64,000 bases of DNA from assembly GCF_042433955.1 (NCBI RefSeq), contig NZ_JBHLUH010000068.1:1-64000 (forward strand), written 5' to 3'. The notes beneath the pieces were generated by a model. It was not told where the DNA came from and did no database searches. It saw only the letters and a program-made list of their open reading frames with translations. Both the position numbers and the translations under genes were made by a program. This document shows positions 1-7,520 of the stretch, piece after piece (the first letter of the stretch is position 1; every line of letters starts with the position of its first letter). The DNA is from Phytohabitans kaempferiae (GTDB lineage Bacteria > Actinomycetota > Actinomycetes > Mycobacteriales > Micromonosporaceae).

Positions 1-57
1 CCAACTCCCGCAACGCCAACCACGCGCCGGCTAACGATCATGACCAAGCACTACTAG
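1..57 (+). other. Window-edge open frame, possible C-terminus of an upstream gene
   Basis: Frame 1 is open from the first base to a TAG at 55-57 (18 codons, ending TKHY). It could be the tail of a plus-strand gene that converges on the ABC ATPase, whose stop codon it touches. It is too short to recognise and may be chance. Confidence 0.15.
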
Positions 58-713
58 CCGGCCCGGACCAGCTCCGCGCGGCCGTCGACCAGGTGCAACT
101 CCGCGTCACACGCGGCCGCCGCCTCGGGGTCGTGCGTCGCGAACACGACCGCCGCGCCCCGCCCGGCCTCGTGGTGCAGCAGATCGAGTACGCGCTGCCG
201 GTTGGCCGCGTCGAGCTCGCTGGTCACCTCGTCGGCGAGCAGCACGCCACCGCCCAGCGCCAGCCCTCGCGCGATGGCCGTGCGCTGCTGCTGCCCGCCG
301 GAGAGCTCCTCGACGAGCTGGTCTGTCTGCCCGCTCAGCCCCAGCCGCTCCAACGCCTCGGCGGTCAGCCGCCGTGCCTCGGCGGGCGAGACTCCGGTGG
401 CGATGAGCGCGACCTGGAGGTTTTCCCCGGCGGTGAGGATCGCGGCGAGCCCGTTGTCCTGCGGCACGAGCACCACGCCACGGGCCACGGCGTGGTCGCG
501 GTCGCGCAGCGGCTCACCGTCGATGGTCACGCTGCCCGCCACGGCCGGGAGCACGCCGGCCATCGCCGAGAGCAGCGTGGTCTTGCCCGCGCCAGAGGGC
601 CCGGTGACGGCGAGCACACGGCCCGGCTCGGCGGCCACGGAGACATCGCGCAGGACGGGCTCGCCTCGCCCGTACGCCACCGAGAGCCCATCGACCACCA
701 CCGTCGTACCCAC
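54..713 (-). CDS. ABC transporter ATP-binding protein (LolD/MacB-like)
   Basis: A 219-residue nucleotide-binding subunit of an ABC transporter that would energise a separate membrane partner, not in the window. Visible motifs are Walker A GPSGAGKTT (residues 38-46), Q-loop Gln85, signature LSGGQ (137-141), Walker B ending in Asp161-Glu162, and the switch His in FATHD near 195. Size and motif spacing fit the LolD/MacB/FtsE class, which usually serves lipoprotein release or FtsX-like permeases. I chose GTG at 713 because it directly precedes the first conserved beta strand and leaves a 45-bp gap to the divergent DUF1992 gene. An ATG at 773 in the same frame would overlap that gene and lacks a clear ribosome site. 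Substrate is unknown. Confidence 0.85.
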   Translation of the reverse strand: MGTTVVVDGLSVAYGRGEPVLRDVSVAAEPGRVLAVTGPSGAGKTTLLSAMAGVLPAVAGSVTIDGEPLRDRDHAVARGVVLVPQDNGLAAILTAGENLQVALIATGVSPAEARRLTAEALERLGLSGQTDQLVEELSGGQQQRTAIARGLALGGGVLLADEVTSELDAANRQRVLDLLHHEAGRGAAVVFATHDPEAAAACDAELHLVDGRAELVRAG

Positions 714-758
714 GGGCGTGAGACTAGTCGTTTCCGCGGGAGTCGTTAGGGTCGAGTG

Positions 759-1151
759 ATGAGCTACTCGCATCGGTTCGAGTCCCTCATCGAGGCGCAG
801 ATCCGGGCAGCCCGGGAAAATGGGGAGTTCGATAACCTCCCCGGCGCCGGCAAGCCCATCCCCGGCCGGGGCGAGCCGTACGACGAGAACTGGTGGCTCA
901 AGGAGATGATGCGGCGTGAAGACCTGGGCGAGGTCACGCTGCCGCCGTCGCTCAAGCTGGCCCGCGACGCCGAGCACCTGCGCGAGCGGGTCCGCACGCT
1001 CAAGTCCGAACAGCGCGTACGCGAGGCGGTGGCCGAGGTCAACGAGCGGATCACGGCATACCGGCGCCGCCCCACCGAGCCGTACGTCTCGGTCCGCGAA
1101 CTCGACCCCGACGACCTGGTCCGCGACTGGTTACGGCAGCGGCGCGCATAG
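759..1151 (+). CDS. DUF1992 / DnaJC28-like family protein
   Basis: A 130-residue protein of the DUF1992 family (DnaJ homologue subfamily C member 28-like, without a J domain). Family hallmarks visible are LPGAGKPIP (about 27-35) and ENWWLKEMM (about 43-51), followed by a charged helical C-terminal half. Molecular function is not established. ATG at 759 follows AGGG (747-750) at good spacing; a GTG one codon upstream is less likely. Leu125 is encoded by TTA (1131-1133), a rare codon in GC-rich actinobacteria. The gene is divergent from the ABC ATPase and convergent with meaB. Confidence 0.85.
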   Translation: MSYSHRFESLIEAQIRAARENGEFDNLPGAGKPIPGRGEPYDENWWLKEMMRREDLGEVTLPPSLKLARDAEHLRERVRTLKSEQRVREAVAEVNERITAYRRRPTEPYVSVRELDPDDLVRDWLRQRRA

Positions 1152-1303
1152 CCGGTCTGCTTCAAGAGCCAGATCTGGGCTACGACACAGCGGCAGGCTA
1201 GCTCGAAGTCATCGCGAACCACAGCGACCGAGGGCGGCGTGCCGACGCCTCACAGCATGGCCGCGAAACCTCAACGCCGACTCAGAACGACCGCGCGAAG
1301 CGG

Positions 1304-2260
1304 TTACGGCAGCGACGAGAGAAGTGACGCGGCGGCGGCGTACGGGTCGGTCTCGCCGGCCGCCACGCGCACGGCGGCGTCGCGCAGTGCCGTACCCGAT
1401 CGGATGGAGCCCAGCCGCTCGCGGAGCGTGCCCAGCGCGATCGCCTCGACCTCCGCCTCGGCCCTCGCCTCCCGGCGGCGGCGCAGCTCGCCGTGCTCGA
1501 CCAGCCAGGCGCGGTGCTTGCCGATCGCGGTGAGGATGTCGTCGATGCCCTCGCTCCGGGCGGCGACCGCGCGCACGACCTGGGGGCGCCACTGGCCGGG
1601 CGCCCGCTCGCCGAGCCCGATCATGCCCTGGATGTCGTGGTACGTGGCGTCTGCCCCGTCGCGGTCGGCCTTGTTGACCACGAAGACGTCGGCGATCTCG
1701 AGGATGCCGGCCTTCACCGCCTGGATCGCGTCGCCCATGCCGGGGGCGAGCAGCACGACCGTGGTGTCGGCGAGCGAGGCGACCTCGACCTCGGCCTGCC
1801 CGACGCCGACGGTCTCGACGAGTACGACGTCGCAGCCGGCGCCTTCGAGCACGCGCACGGCCTGGGGCGTCGCCGCCGCCAGCCCGCCGAGGTGACCGCG
1901 GCTGGACATCGAGCGGATGTAGACGCCCGGGTCGGTGGCGTGGTCCTGCATCCGCACGCGGTCGCCCAGGATCGCCCCGCCGGTGAAAGGGCTGGACGGG
2001 TCGACCGCCAGCACTCCGACCCGGTGCCCCTCCGCGCGCAGCGCCCGTACCAGCTCGTTGGTGGTGGTCGACTTGCCCACCCCGGGCGAGCCGGTCAGGC
2101 CGATGACCTGTGCCCGGCCGGAGTGCGGCGCGAGCGCGGCGGCGATCTCCGGAAGCAGCTCGTCGCCGGACTCGACCAGCGTGATCAGCCGGGCCACCGC
2201 GCGGGGGTCACCCTCGCGCGCGGCGCCCACCAGCGCGGGTACGTCGCGACTTCGCCTCAC
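1304..2260 (-). CDS. meaB: Methylmalonyl-CoA mutase-associated GTPase MeaB (ArgK family)
   Basis: A 318-residue G3E/SIMIBI-class P-loop GTPase. The family protects and reloads adenosylcobalamin-dependent methylmalonyl-CoA mutase in the cytoplasm. P-loop GSPGVGKST lies at about residues 57-65, and the guanine-recognition NKAD motif and a C-terminal helical region are present. GTG at 2260 is preceded by AGGAGG four bases upstream, which decides the start over an upstream in-frame extension into the thiolase gene. It lies 37 bp downstream of the thiolase stop in the same direction, so the two are probably co-transcribed. The epimerase next door supports a role in the methylmalonyl-CoA route. The mutase itself is not in the window. 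Confidence 0.92.
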   Translation of the reverse strand: MRRSRDVPALVGAAREGDPRAVARLITLVESGDELLPEIAAALAPHSGRAQVIGLTGSPGVGKSTTTNELVRALRAEGHRVGVLAVDPSSPFTGGAILGDRVRMQDHATDPGVYIRSMSSRGHLGGLAAATPQAVRVLEGAGCDVVLVETVGVGQAEVEVASLADTTVVLLAPGMGDAIQAVKAGILEIADVFVVNKADRDGADATYHDIQGMIGLGERAPGQWRPQVVRAVAARSEGIDDILTAIGKHRAWLVEHGELRRRREARAEAEVEAIALGTLRERLGSIRSGTALRDAAVRVAAGETDPYAAAASLLSSLP

Positions 2261-2297
2261 AATGCCTCCTGGCCCCGGACGCCGCCGCGGCGCGCGA

Positions 2298-3479
2298 TCA
2301 CGGGACCTTGATGATAAGCGCGTCTCCCTGGCCGCCCCCGCCACACAGCGCCGCCGCACCGGTGCCGCCGCCGCGCCGCTTGAGCTCCAGGGCCAGCGTG
2401 AGTACGAGGCGCGCGCCGGACATGCCGATCGGGTGGCCGAGCGCGATCGCGCCGCCGTTGACGTTGACGATCTCGGGGCTGACCCCGAGGTCGCGGGTCG
2501 AGGCGATGCCGACCTGGGCGAACGCCTCGTTGATCTCGATGAGGTCGAGGTCGGACGCGCTCATGCCGGCCTTGCCGAGCGCGTGCGCGATCGCGTTGGC
2601 CGGCTGGGCGTGCAGCGAGTTGTCCGGGCCGGCCACGTTGCCGTGCGCGCCGATCTCGGCGAGCCAGCTCAGCCCCAGCTCCTCCGCCTTGGCCTTGCTC
2701 ATCACCACGACCGCCGCGGCACCGTCGGAGATCGGCGAGGAACTGCCCGCGGTGATCGTGCCGTCCTTGCTGAACGCCGGTCGCAGCTTGGCCAGCGACT
2801 CGACGGTGGCGTCGGGGCGGATGCCCTCGTCCTCGGCGATCACGATCGGGTCGCCCTTGCGCTGCGGCACCTCGACCGGCACGATCTCGTCGGCGAACGC
2901 GCCGTTCTTCTGCGCCGCGGCCGCCCGCTGGTGGCTGGCCACCGAAAACGCGTCCTGCTCCGCACGCGTGATGCCGTACCGCGTGCCGTGCCGCTCGGTG
3001 GACTCGCCCATCGCGATCTGGTCCCACGTGTCGGTCAGCCCGTCGACGGCCATGTGGTCCTTGACCACCACGTCGCCGTACTTGTATCCCTGCCGCTGCC
3101 CCACGAGCAGGTGCGGCGCGTTGGTCATCGACTCCATGCCGCCGGCCACCACGACGTCGAACTCACCGGCCCGGATCAGCTGGTCCGCGAGGGCGATCGC
3201 GTCGAGCCCGGAGAGGCAGACCTTGTTGATCGTCAGCGCGGGTACGTTCATCGGGATGCCGGCGTTCACCGCGGCCTGGCGGGCGGGGATCTGGCCGGCG
3301 CCGGCCTGGAGCACCTGCCCCATGATCACGTATTGCACCTGCTCTGGCGCGACCCCGGCCCGCTCCAGCGCCCCCCGGATAGCGAAGCCACCGAGCGCCG
3401 TGGCCGGGAAGTCCTTGAGGTTGCCGAGCAGGCGGCCCATCGGCGTCCGCGCGCCACTCACGATCACGGAGCTGGTCAT
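2298..3479 (-). CDS. Acetyl-CoA C-acetyltransferase (thiolase)
   Basis: A 393-residue thiolase-superfamily enzyme that joins or cleaves acyl-CoAs (acetoacetyl-CoA to or from two acetyl-CoA). The nucleophile Cys88 sits in NKVCLSGLD, the GHPIGMSG histidine is near residue 350, and the second catalytic Cys is in CGGGGQGDA near the C-terminus, all in family positions and at usual length. ATG at 3479 has GGAAGG about eight bases upstream. A GTG nine bases earlier would sit on that ribosome site. It heads a likely thiolase-meaB operon and is divergent from the epimerase across about 50 bp. Confidence 0.93.
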   Translation of the reverse strand: MTSSVIVSGARTPMGRLLGNLKDFPATALGGFAIRGALERAGVAPEQVQYVIMGQVLQAGAGQIPARQAAVNAGIPMNVPALTINKVCLSGLDAIALADQLIRAGEFDVVVAGGMESMTNAPHLLVGQRQGYKYGDVVVKDHMAVDGLTDTWDQIAMGESTERHGTRYGITRAEQDAFSVASHQRAAAAQKNGAFADEIVPVEVPQRKGDPIVIAEDEGIRPDATVESLAKLRPAFSKDGTITAGSSSPISDGAAAVVVMSKAKAEELGLSWLAEIGAHGNVAGPDNSLHAQPANAIAHALGKAGMSASDLDLIEINEAFAQVGIASTRDLGVSPEIVNVNGGAIALGHPIGMSGARLVLTLALELKRRGGGTGAAALCGGGGQGDALIIKVP

Positions 3480-3496
3480 GTTGCTCACCTTCCCGT

Positions 3497-3512
3497 ACTA
3501 CTTAACGGTAGT
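3497..3512. promoter_or_regulatory. Inverted repeat in the thiolase/mce divergent promoter region
   Basis: ACTAC (3497-3501) and GTAGT (3508-3512) form a perfect 5-bp inverted repeat around TTAACG. It sits midway between the two divergent start codons (3479 and 3530), where a single repressor could control both genes. The arms are short, so chance is possible. No regulator gene is adjacent. Confidence 0.3.
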
Positions 3513-3529
3513 TCGGTCAGACTAACGCC

Positions 3530-4003
3530 ATGAGTGAGCACGACCATGGTGAGCCCGCTGCCGACTATGTCACAACAATCGGACTGCTGCGCATCGACCA
3601 CGTAGGCGTGGCGGTGTCCAACCTCGACGAGGCGATCGGCTTCTACGCCCGCGTCTTCGGCATGCGCTGTGTACACCGCGAGACCAACGAGGAGCAGGGC
3701 GTCGAGGAGGCCATGCTCGCCGTCGGCCCGGACCCCTCCGGCGGGCAGGTGCAGCTCCTGGCACCGCTCTCCTCGTCGTCCACGATCGCCAAGTTCCTGG
3801 AGCGAAACGGGCCGGGCGTGCAGCAGGTGGCGTACACCGTGACGGACGTCGAGGAGGCCAGCGCGAAGCTGCGCGAGCGCGGCATGCGGCTGCTGTACGA
3901 CAAGCCGCGGCGGGGCACGGCCGGCTCGCGGATCAACTTCGTGCACCCCAAGGACGCCGGCGGGATCCTCATCGAGCTGGTCGAGCCGCCCACCGGCCCG
4001 TGA
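3530..4003 (+). CDS. mce: Methylmalonyl-CoA epimerase
   Basis: A 157-residue vicinal-oxygen-chelate protein that interconverts (2R)- and (2S)-methylmalonyl-CoA. Two babbab modules are visible: IDHVGVAVSNLDEA (about 22-35) and VQQVAYTVTDVEEA (about 97-110). Likely metal ligands are His24, Gln75 and Glu149. The position usually occupied by the third ligand (His in HHxA motifs) reads Gln98-Gln99 here. I recall the same QQ in other actinobacterial epimerases, so it need not mean loss of function. The start ATG lies close to the divergent thiolase promoter and its ribosome site is weak. A ccr remnant begins directly after the stop codon. Confidence 0.9.
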   Translation: MSEHDHGEPAADYVTTIGLLRIDHVGVAVSNLDEAIGFYARVFGMRCVHRETNEEQGVEEAMLAVGPDPSGGQVQLLAPLSSSSTIAKFLERNGPGVQQVAYTVTDVEEASAKLRERGMRLLYDKPRRGTAGSRINFVHPKDAGGILIELVEPPTGP

Positions 4004-4263
4004 GCCGGGGTGCGGCCACTTCGCCAACTACCGCGAGGCGTGGGAGGCCAACCGGCTCGTCGCGCTCGGCCGGATCCATCCGACCGTCTCGCGCACCTAT
4101 CCGCTGGAGCAGACCGGCCAGGCGGCGTACGAAGTGCACCGCAACGCGCATCAGGGGCAAGGTGGGCGTGCGCTGCCTCTCGCCGGCCGACGGTCTGGGG
4201 GTCCGCGACCCGGAGCTGCGGGCACGCCACGAGGCTGAGATCAACCGCTTCCGCGGGCAGTGA
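4004..4263 (+). pseudogene. ccr: C-terminal remnant of crotonyl-CoA carboxylase/reductase, frameshifted
   Basis: Translation from 4011 gives HFANYREAWEANRL and then TGQAAYEVHRNAHQG, which I recognise as the C-terminal end of Ccr, the NADPH-dependent enzyme making ethylmalonyl-CoA. At 4154-4157 the run GGGG shifts the frame. Dropping one G restores GKVGVRCL...LGVRDPELRA...INRFRGQ to a TGA at 4261-4263, matching the natural Ccr terminus. Only about 83 of roughly 445 residues remain, there is no start, and it begins within a few bases of the mce stop. This is a deletion remnant plus a single-base frameshift, not an expressed gene. Identity is from memory of the family, not from an alignment. Confidence 0.8.
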
Positions 4264-4290
4264 TCACATCCTCCGAACAGCCAGAAAGAT

Positions 4291-4324
4291 CGGGAGCCGC
4301 CCGCGTGGTCGCGGACGGCTCCCG
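4291..4324. terminator. Bidirectional hairpin terminator
   Basis: CGGGAGCCG (4291-4299) pairs with CGGCTCCCG (4316-4324), with a further CGCG/CGCG inner stem. It lies between the ccr remnant and the convergent beta-helix gene. There is no long U-run, as is common in actinobacteria. Confidence 0.75.
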
Positions 4325-4338
4325 TCGGTACTGCCGGA

Positions 4339-5676
4339 CTAGTTACACCGCAGGTCGCCGACCCGTGCGGTGATGCGGTAGTCGCCGTCGATCTCGACTA
4401 TCGCGTTGTCGGACCAGTTGATACCACCGCAGTCGTTGTCGGCCGGCCCGTAGCCCCACGACCCGTTGACGATGCGGTTGCCGGTGAACGTGTATCCACT
4501 GCCGTACATCCGGGCGGTGTATCCGCCACCGGCCAACAGGTTGTCGACGATAGTGGCACCTTTCGATCCATCGGAGAAGAAGATGGGCGAGGTGCCATCG
4601 ACGAGGTTGCGCTGGTCGATCGTGTTGTGCCGGACGACCACATTGGACCCGCCGCCGTAGCCTTGTACCCCATCCGAGTGAAAACCGCGCTCCGCACAGA
4701 TGCGGGCGTACGAGTCCTCGATGAGGATATTGTTTCCGGAGTTGCGGAACGCGTCGCCGAAGTTGCGCACAAGCACTCGACTCGCCGTGTAGTCGCGATG
4801 GCCGACCGCATACTCCTGGTCACATCCACTCGGCGCACCAAGCGTGCTGTCCGAAATGGTGAACGAGTGCGAGCGCTCGTTGTGCGAACTGCCGGCGTAA
4901 CGGATGCCGCCATAAATTTCGCTATTGCGCACGACGACGTTCGGAGCCGCGACGAGCAACCGGCCGGTGATTCGCTTACCACTCACGACCTCGCCGGCCT
5001 TGGTCGCCGTGTAGCTGCCGTTGATCGTGGTCAGGGCGGTCCCGGCCGGCACGCCGGTGCAGGCGGGGCTGGGGTACGCCGGCAGCGGGCACTTCCCGCC
5101 GCCCGACGGCGGTGGCGGTGGCGGAGCCGGCGTGGTCGGCGCGGGCGTGGCCGGGCTCGGGCTGGGCTTGGTCGGGCTCTTCGTCGGCGTGGGCGCGGGT
5201 CCGTCGGTCCGCCGGTTGTTGACGGTGAACGACGCCCAGGCGTTGACCTTCTCGCCCCCGGTCAGGGTGATCTCCGCGAACACGACGTGGTTGCCATTGG
5301 ACACCTTTGTCGTGTCGAACGCGTTGGCCGAGCCGTCGGAAGCGTTACCCGCGAAATCGAACGGCCGCTCCCGCTCCACACGGTGCGGCCGGCGCGACGG
5401 ATCGTCGAGCCAGAATGAGACGGCGGAAATGCCTTCACCCTCGGCAGTGACGTATATCTTTCCCTCGACTTCCCTCCGGTTGAGTGGGACCACATCCTGC
5501 CGGTCGCTGCTCTCTCTGACGTAGAGCCCCAGCGCCAACTGAGCCGCGTTGGTCTTCGGCTCCTGCGCGACCGACGCGCGCGCGACGCCCACCGTGACCA
5601 ACGCCGCGAGCAACGCGGCCACCGGAAGAATCACGGTAACCGGGTTTCGACGGCGCCGATGCCTCGTTCTGCCCAC
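4339..5676 (-). CDS. Secreted right-handed beta-helix protein (paralogue A)
   Basis: About 445 residues. A basic N-terminus (RHRRRR) and one hydrophobic segment form a signal/anchor. A small domain of about 110 residues follows that looks Ig-like (VSFWLDDPSRRPH...), then a Pro/Thr/Ser-rich linker and a C-terminal beta-helix starting at CTGVPAGTAL. Helix rungs show the typical hydrophobic/Asn pattern (NVVVRNSEIYGG, NILIEDSY, NVVVRHNTID). Such folds bind or cleave polysaccharides; no catalytic set is recognisable. It is paralogous to 14534-15568 and 15606-16658, but only this copy has the Ig-like domain. GTG at 5676 has GAAAGGA at suitable spacing; ATG at 5685 is the alternative. Its base composition is visibly less GC-rich than the metabolic genes to the left. 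Confidence 0.75.
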   Translation of the reverse strand: MGRTRHRRRRNPVTVILPVAALLAALVTVGVARASVAQEPKTNAAQLALGLYVRESSDRQDVVPLNRREVEGKIYVTAEGEGISAVSFWLDDPSRRPHRVERERPFDFAGNASDGSANAFDTTKVSNGNHVVFAEITLTGGEKVNAWASFTVNNRRTDGPAPTPTKSPTKPSPSPATPAPTTPAPPPPPPSGGGKCPLPAYPSPACTGVPAGTALTTINGSYTATKAGEVVSGKRITGRLLVAAPNVVVRNSEIYGGIRYAGSSHNERSHSFTISDSTLGAPSGCDQEYAVGHRDYTASRVLVRNFGDAFRNSGNNILIEDSYARICAERGFHSDGVQGYGGGSNVVVRHNTIDQRNLVDGTSPIFFSDGSKGATIVDNLLAGGGYTARMYGSGYTFTGNRIVNGSWGYGPADNDCGGINWSDNAIVEIDGDYRITARVGDLRCN

Positions 5677-5695
5677 CCGCAGCATCCTTTCGTGC

Positions 5696-5764
5696 GAATG
5701 TGAAACGCCTTGACGATTCACATTCAGTCCCCAACTCCGGCGACCCGCACAAAGCCGGTCGCCG
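5696..5764 (-). promoter_or_regulatory. Two hairpins in the leader of beta-helix gene A
   Basis: GAATGTGAA (5696-5704) is perfectly repeated in inverse as TTCACATTC (5717-5725), just upstream of the ribosome site. Further upstream CGGCGACC (5738-5745) pairs with GGTCGCCG (5757-5764). Either could be an operator or an mRNA hairpin controlling translation. The 9-bp AT-containing repeat is the less likely of the two to be chance. Confidence 0.4.
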
Positions 5765-6004
5765 CCCGACGGCGAGTCAACGCGGGCACGCATGGCGCTG
5801 TCAACCGAGACGCGACATCGCGGCATAAAACATTAAGAGCATTTTAAGGGCAGACAGAAGCGAATCTCGATGTACACCATTCGGAAAAGCAGACTAACGA
5901 CGAGTAACCAGTCGCAGGCCGGTAATGATGTCCAGGCCCGGACCGACAGGACGCGATCGGACACTGTCAGCCACGAGGACCACAGCACATTTCGGTGCTT
6001 ACTG
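5765..6004. other. AT-richer intergenic region between divergent genes
   Basis: This is part of the roughly 400-bp gap between beta-helix gene A and the first coiled-coil gene. The stretch 5821-5880 is about 42% GC by my count, the lowest I noticed in the window, and probably holds divergent promoters. I see no convincing gene or RNA. Confidence 0.4.
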
Positions 6005-6017
6005 GGTCAAGTTGACC
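6005..6017. promoter_or_regulatory. Palindrome GGTCAAGTTGACC upstream of coiled-coil gene
   Basis: A 13-bp palindrome (GGTCAA, one base, TTGACC) immediately followed by TTGACA-like sequence, about 70 bp before the start at 6088. It could be an operator overlapping a -35 element (TTGACC or TTGACA). Confidence 0.45.
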
Positions 6018-6087
6018 TTGACAAGGCGGGCGACATGAGCCTCCACGCCCTTGCGAAGCCCCCCGGTCGGTCTGCCAGTATGTCCCA

Positions 6088-7338
6088 ATGCCCCAGCAGC
6101 AGCAGTCAAACCTCGCGTTCTTCGAAAACGCGAACTCGCAACATGACTTCACCGTCGTCCTTCGGGGATACGACCGTGGGCAGGTCGACGACTTCGTCGG
6201 CCGGCTCAGCGCCGCGCTGACCCAGTCTGAGCAGGCCCGCGGCGAGGCCGAGCAGCGTATGAACGACGCGCAGCGCCGGCTCCGCCAGGCCGAGCAGCGC
6301 CTCGGTTCGCTCGAGCAGAAGCTCACCGACACCAACAAGCAGCTCGAGGAAAACAGCCGGCCGACGCTCTCCGGCCTGGGCACTCGGGTCGAGCAGATCC
6401 TGCGCCTCGCCGAAGAGCAGGCCAACGACCACCGCGGTGAGGCCAAGCGCGAGTCGGAGGGCATCCTCTCCGCCGCGCGCCTGGAGGCGCGCGAGATCAC
6501 CGACAAGGCGCGGGCCGAGGCCGCCGCCATGAAGGCGACCGCCGAGCGCGAGGCCGGCCAGGTCCGCACCGCCTCCGAGCGCGAGGCCGCCGAGGTGCGG
6601 GTGCAGGCCCGCCGCGAGGCCGACACGCTCCGCGCCGACGCCGACCGCGAGACCAAGCAGCTGCGCACAGTCACCGCCCACGAGGTCGCCGAGCTCAAGT
6701 CCACCGTGGAGCGTGAGGTCGCCACGCTGCGCGCCACCGCCGAGCGGGAGATCACCCAGCTCCGCGCGAAGGCCGCCCGCGAGGCCGAGGAGAAGCGCGC
6801 CGAGGCGACCAAGCTGCTGACCGACGCGCGCGACAAGCGCGACAAGGACCTTCAGGCGCTGGCGCTGGAGCTGGCCGAGCGCCGGGAGAAGGCGGAGCGC
6901 GAGGAGTCCGAGCGCCACGCCGCCCAGGTGGCCCAGACGCAGAAGCTGGTCGCCGAGGCCGAGGAGCGGGCCCGCGCCGCGGAAGACCGCGCCAAGGAGA
7001 TCGAGCAGCGCGCCGAGGCCCGCCGCGTCGAGTCCGAGCGCAACGCCAGCGAGACCATCGACAAGGCCAAGGCCCTCGCGGAGAAGACCCTCAACGAGGC
7101 CCGCGCCGAGTCGCACCGGCTGGTCACCGAGGCGCGCACCGAGGCCGAGCTCACCACGCAGGCCGCGCGGCGCGAGGTCGAAGACCTCACCCGCCAGAAG
7201 GACGCGGTCACCGCGCAGCTCGGCCAGATGCTCTCCGGTCTCGCGGGCATCGTGCCCACGGCACCGCAGGGCGCCAAGTCGGAGGAGAAGGCCGGCAAGG
7301 GCGACGGCGAGCGCGTCAACGCGGGCGCGGCGAGCTGA
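6088..7338 (+). CDS. DivIVA-domain/FilP-like coiled-coil protein (first of a pair)
   Basis: A 416-residue cytoskeletal-type protein. The N-terminal segment HDFTVVLRGYDRGQVDDFV (about 20-38) matches the DivIVA lipid-binding head; nearly all the rest is charged coiled coil. From residue 152 to about 239 there are eight consecutive 11-residue repeats of the form AEREx3LRxx. Hendecad coiled coils of this kind are known from the Streptomyces polarity proteins Scy and FilP. It probably scaffolds polar growth at the membrane. No cysteines or enzymatic motifs are seen. It is followed by a strong terminator, and a paralogue lies next in the same direction. Start ATG 6088 lacks a strong ribosome site. 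Confidence 0.82.
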   Translation: MPQQQQSNLAFFENANSQHDFTVVLRGYDRGQVDDFVGRLSAALTQSEQARGEAEQRMNDAQRRLRQAEQRLGSLEQKLTDTNKQLEENSRPTLSGLGTRVEQILRLAEEQANDHRGEAKRESEGILSAARLEAREITDKARAEAAAMKATAEREAGQVRTASEREAAEVRVQARREADTLRADADRETKQLRTVTAHEVAELKSTVEREVATLRATAEREITQLRAKAAREAEEKRAEATKLLTDARDKRDKDLQALALELAERREKAEREESERHAAQVAQTQKLVAEAEERARAAEDRAKEIEQRAEARRVESERNASETIDKAKALAEKTLNEARAESHRLVTEARTEAELTTQAARREVEDLTRQKDAVTAQLGQMLSGLAGIVPTAPQGAKSEEKAGKGDGERVNAGAAS

Positions 7339-7393
7339 GGCCACAGCCCTGATCGCTGACGGCGGTCAGGGCGTCGTGGGGCAGACGCGATGA

Positions 7394-7423
7394 CAGGCCG
7401 CACCGGTTCGCCGGTGCGGCCTG
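7394..7423 (+). terminator. Perfect 13-bp hairpin with TTCG loop
   Basis: CAGGCCGCACCGG (7394-7406) and CCGGTGCGGCCTG (7411-7423) pair perfectly around TTCG, an ultrastable UUCG tetraloop in RNA. It separates the two coiled-coil genes and shows they are not a simple operon. No U-tract follows. Confidence 0.85.
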
Positions 7424-7520
7424 CATTGGCGTGCCCACCCAGGGTGAAGACCCCTGCGTGAAATCCGCCGAATGGTGTGTATCCAGGCGCCGTTCAGCCG
7501 AGCGTGTGAGGATGGAGGGC

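Noticed and set aside
1493..2311. Long plus-strand frame antisense to meaB
   Set aside because: No domain motifs and skewed composition; meaB on the other strand has P-loop, NKAD and a perfect ribosome site.
5870..6220. Plus-strand frame of 116 codons across the promoter and start of the first coiled-coil gene
   Set aside because: It overlaps the strongly supported DivIVA-type gene in another frame and lacks a ribosome site.
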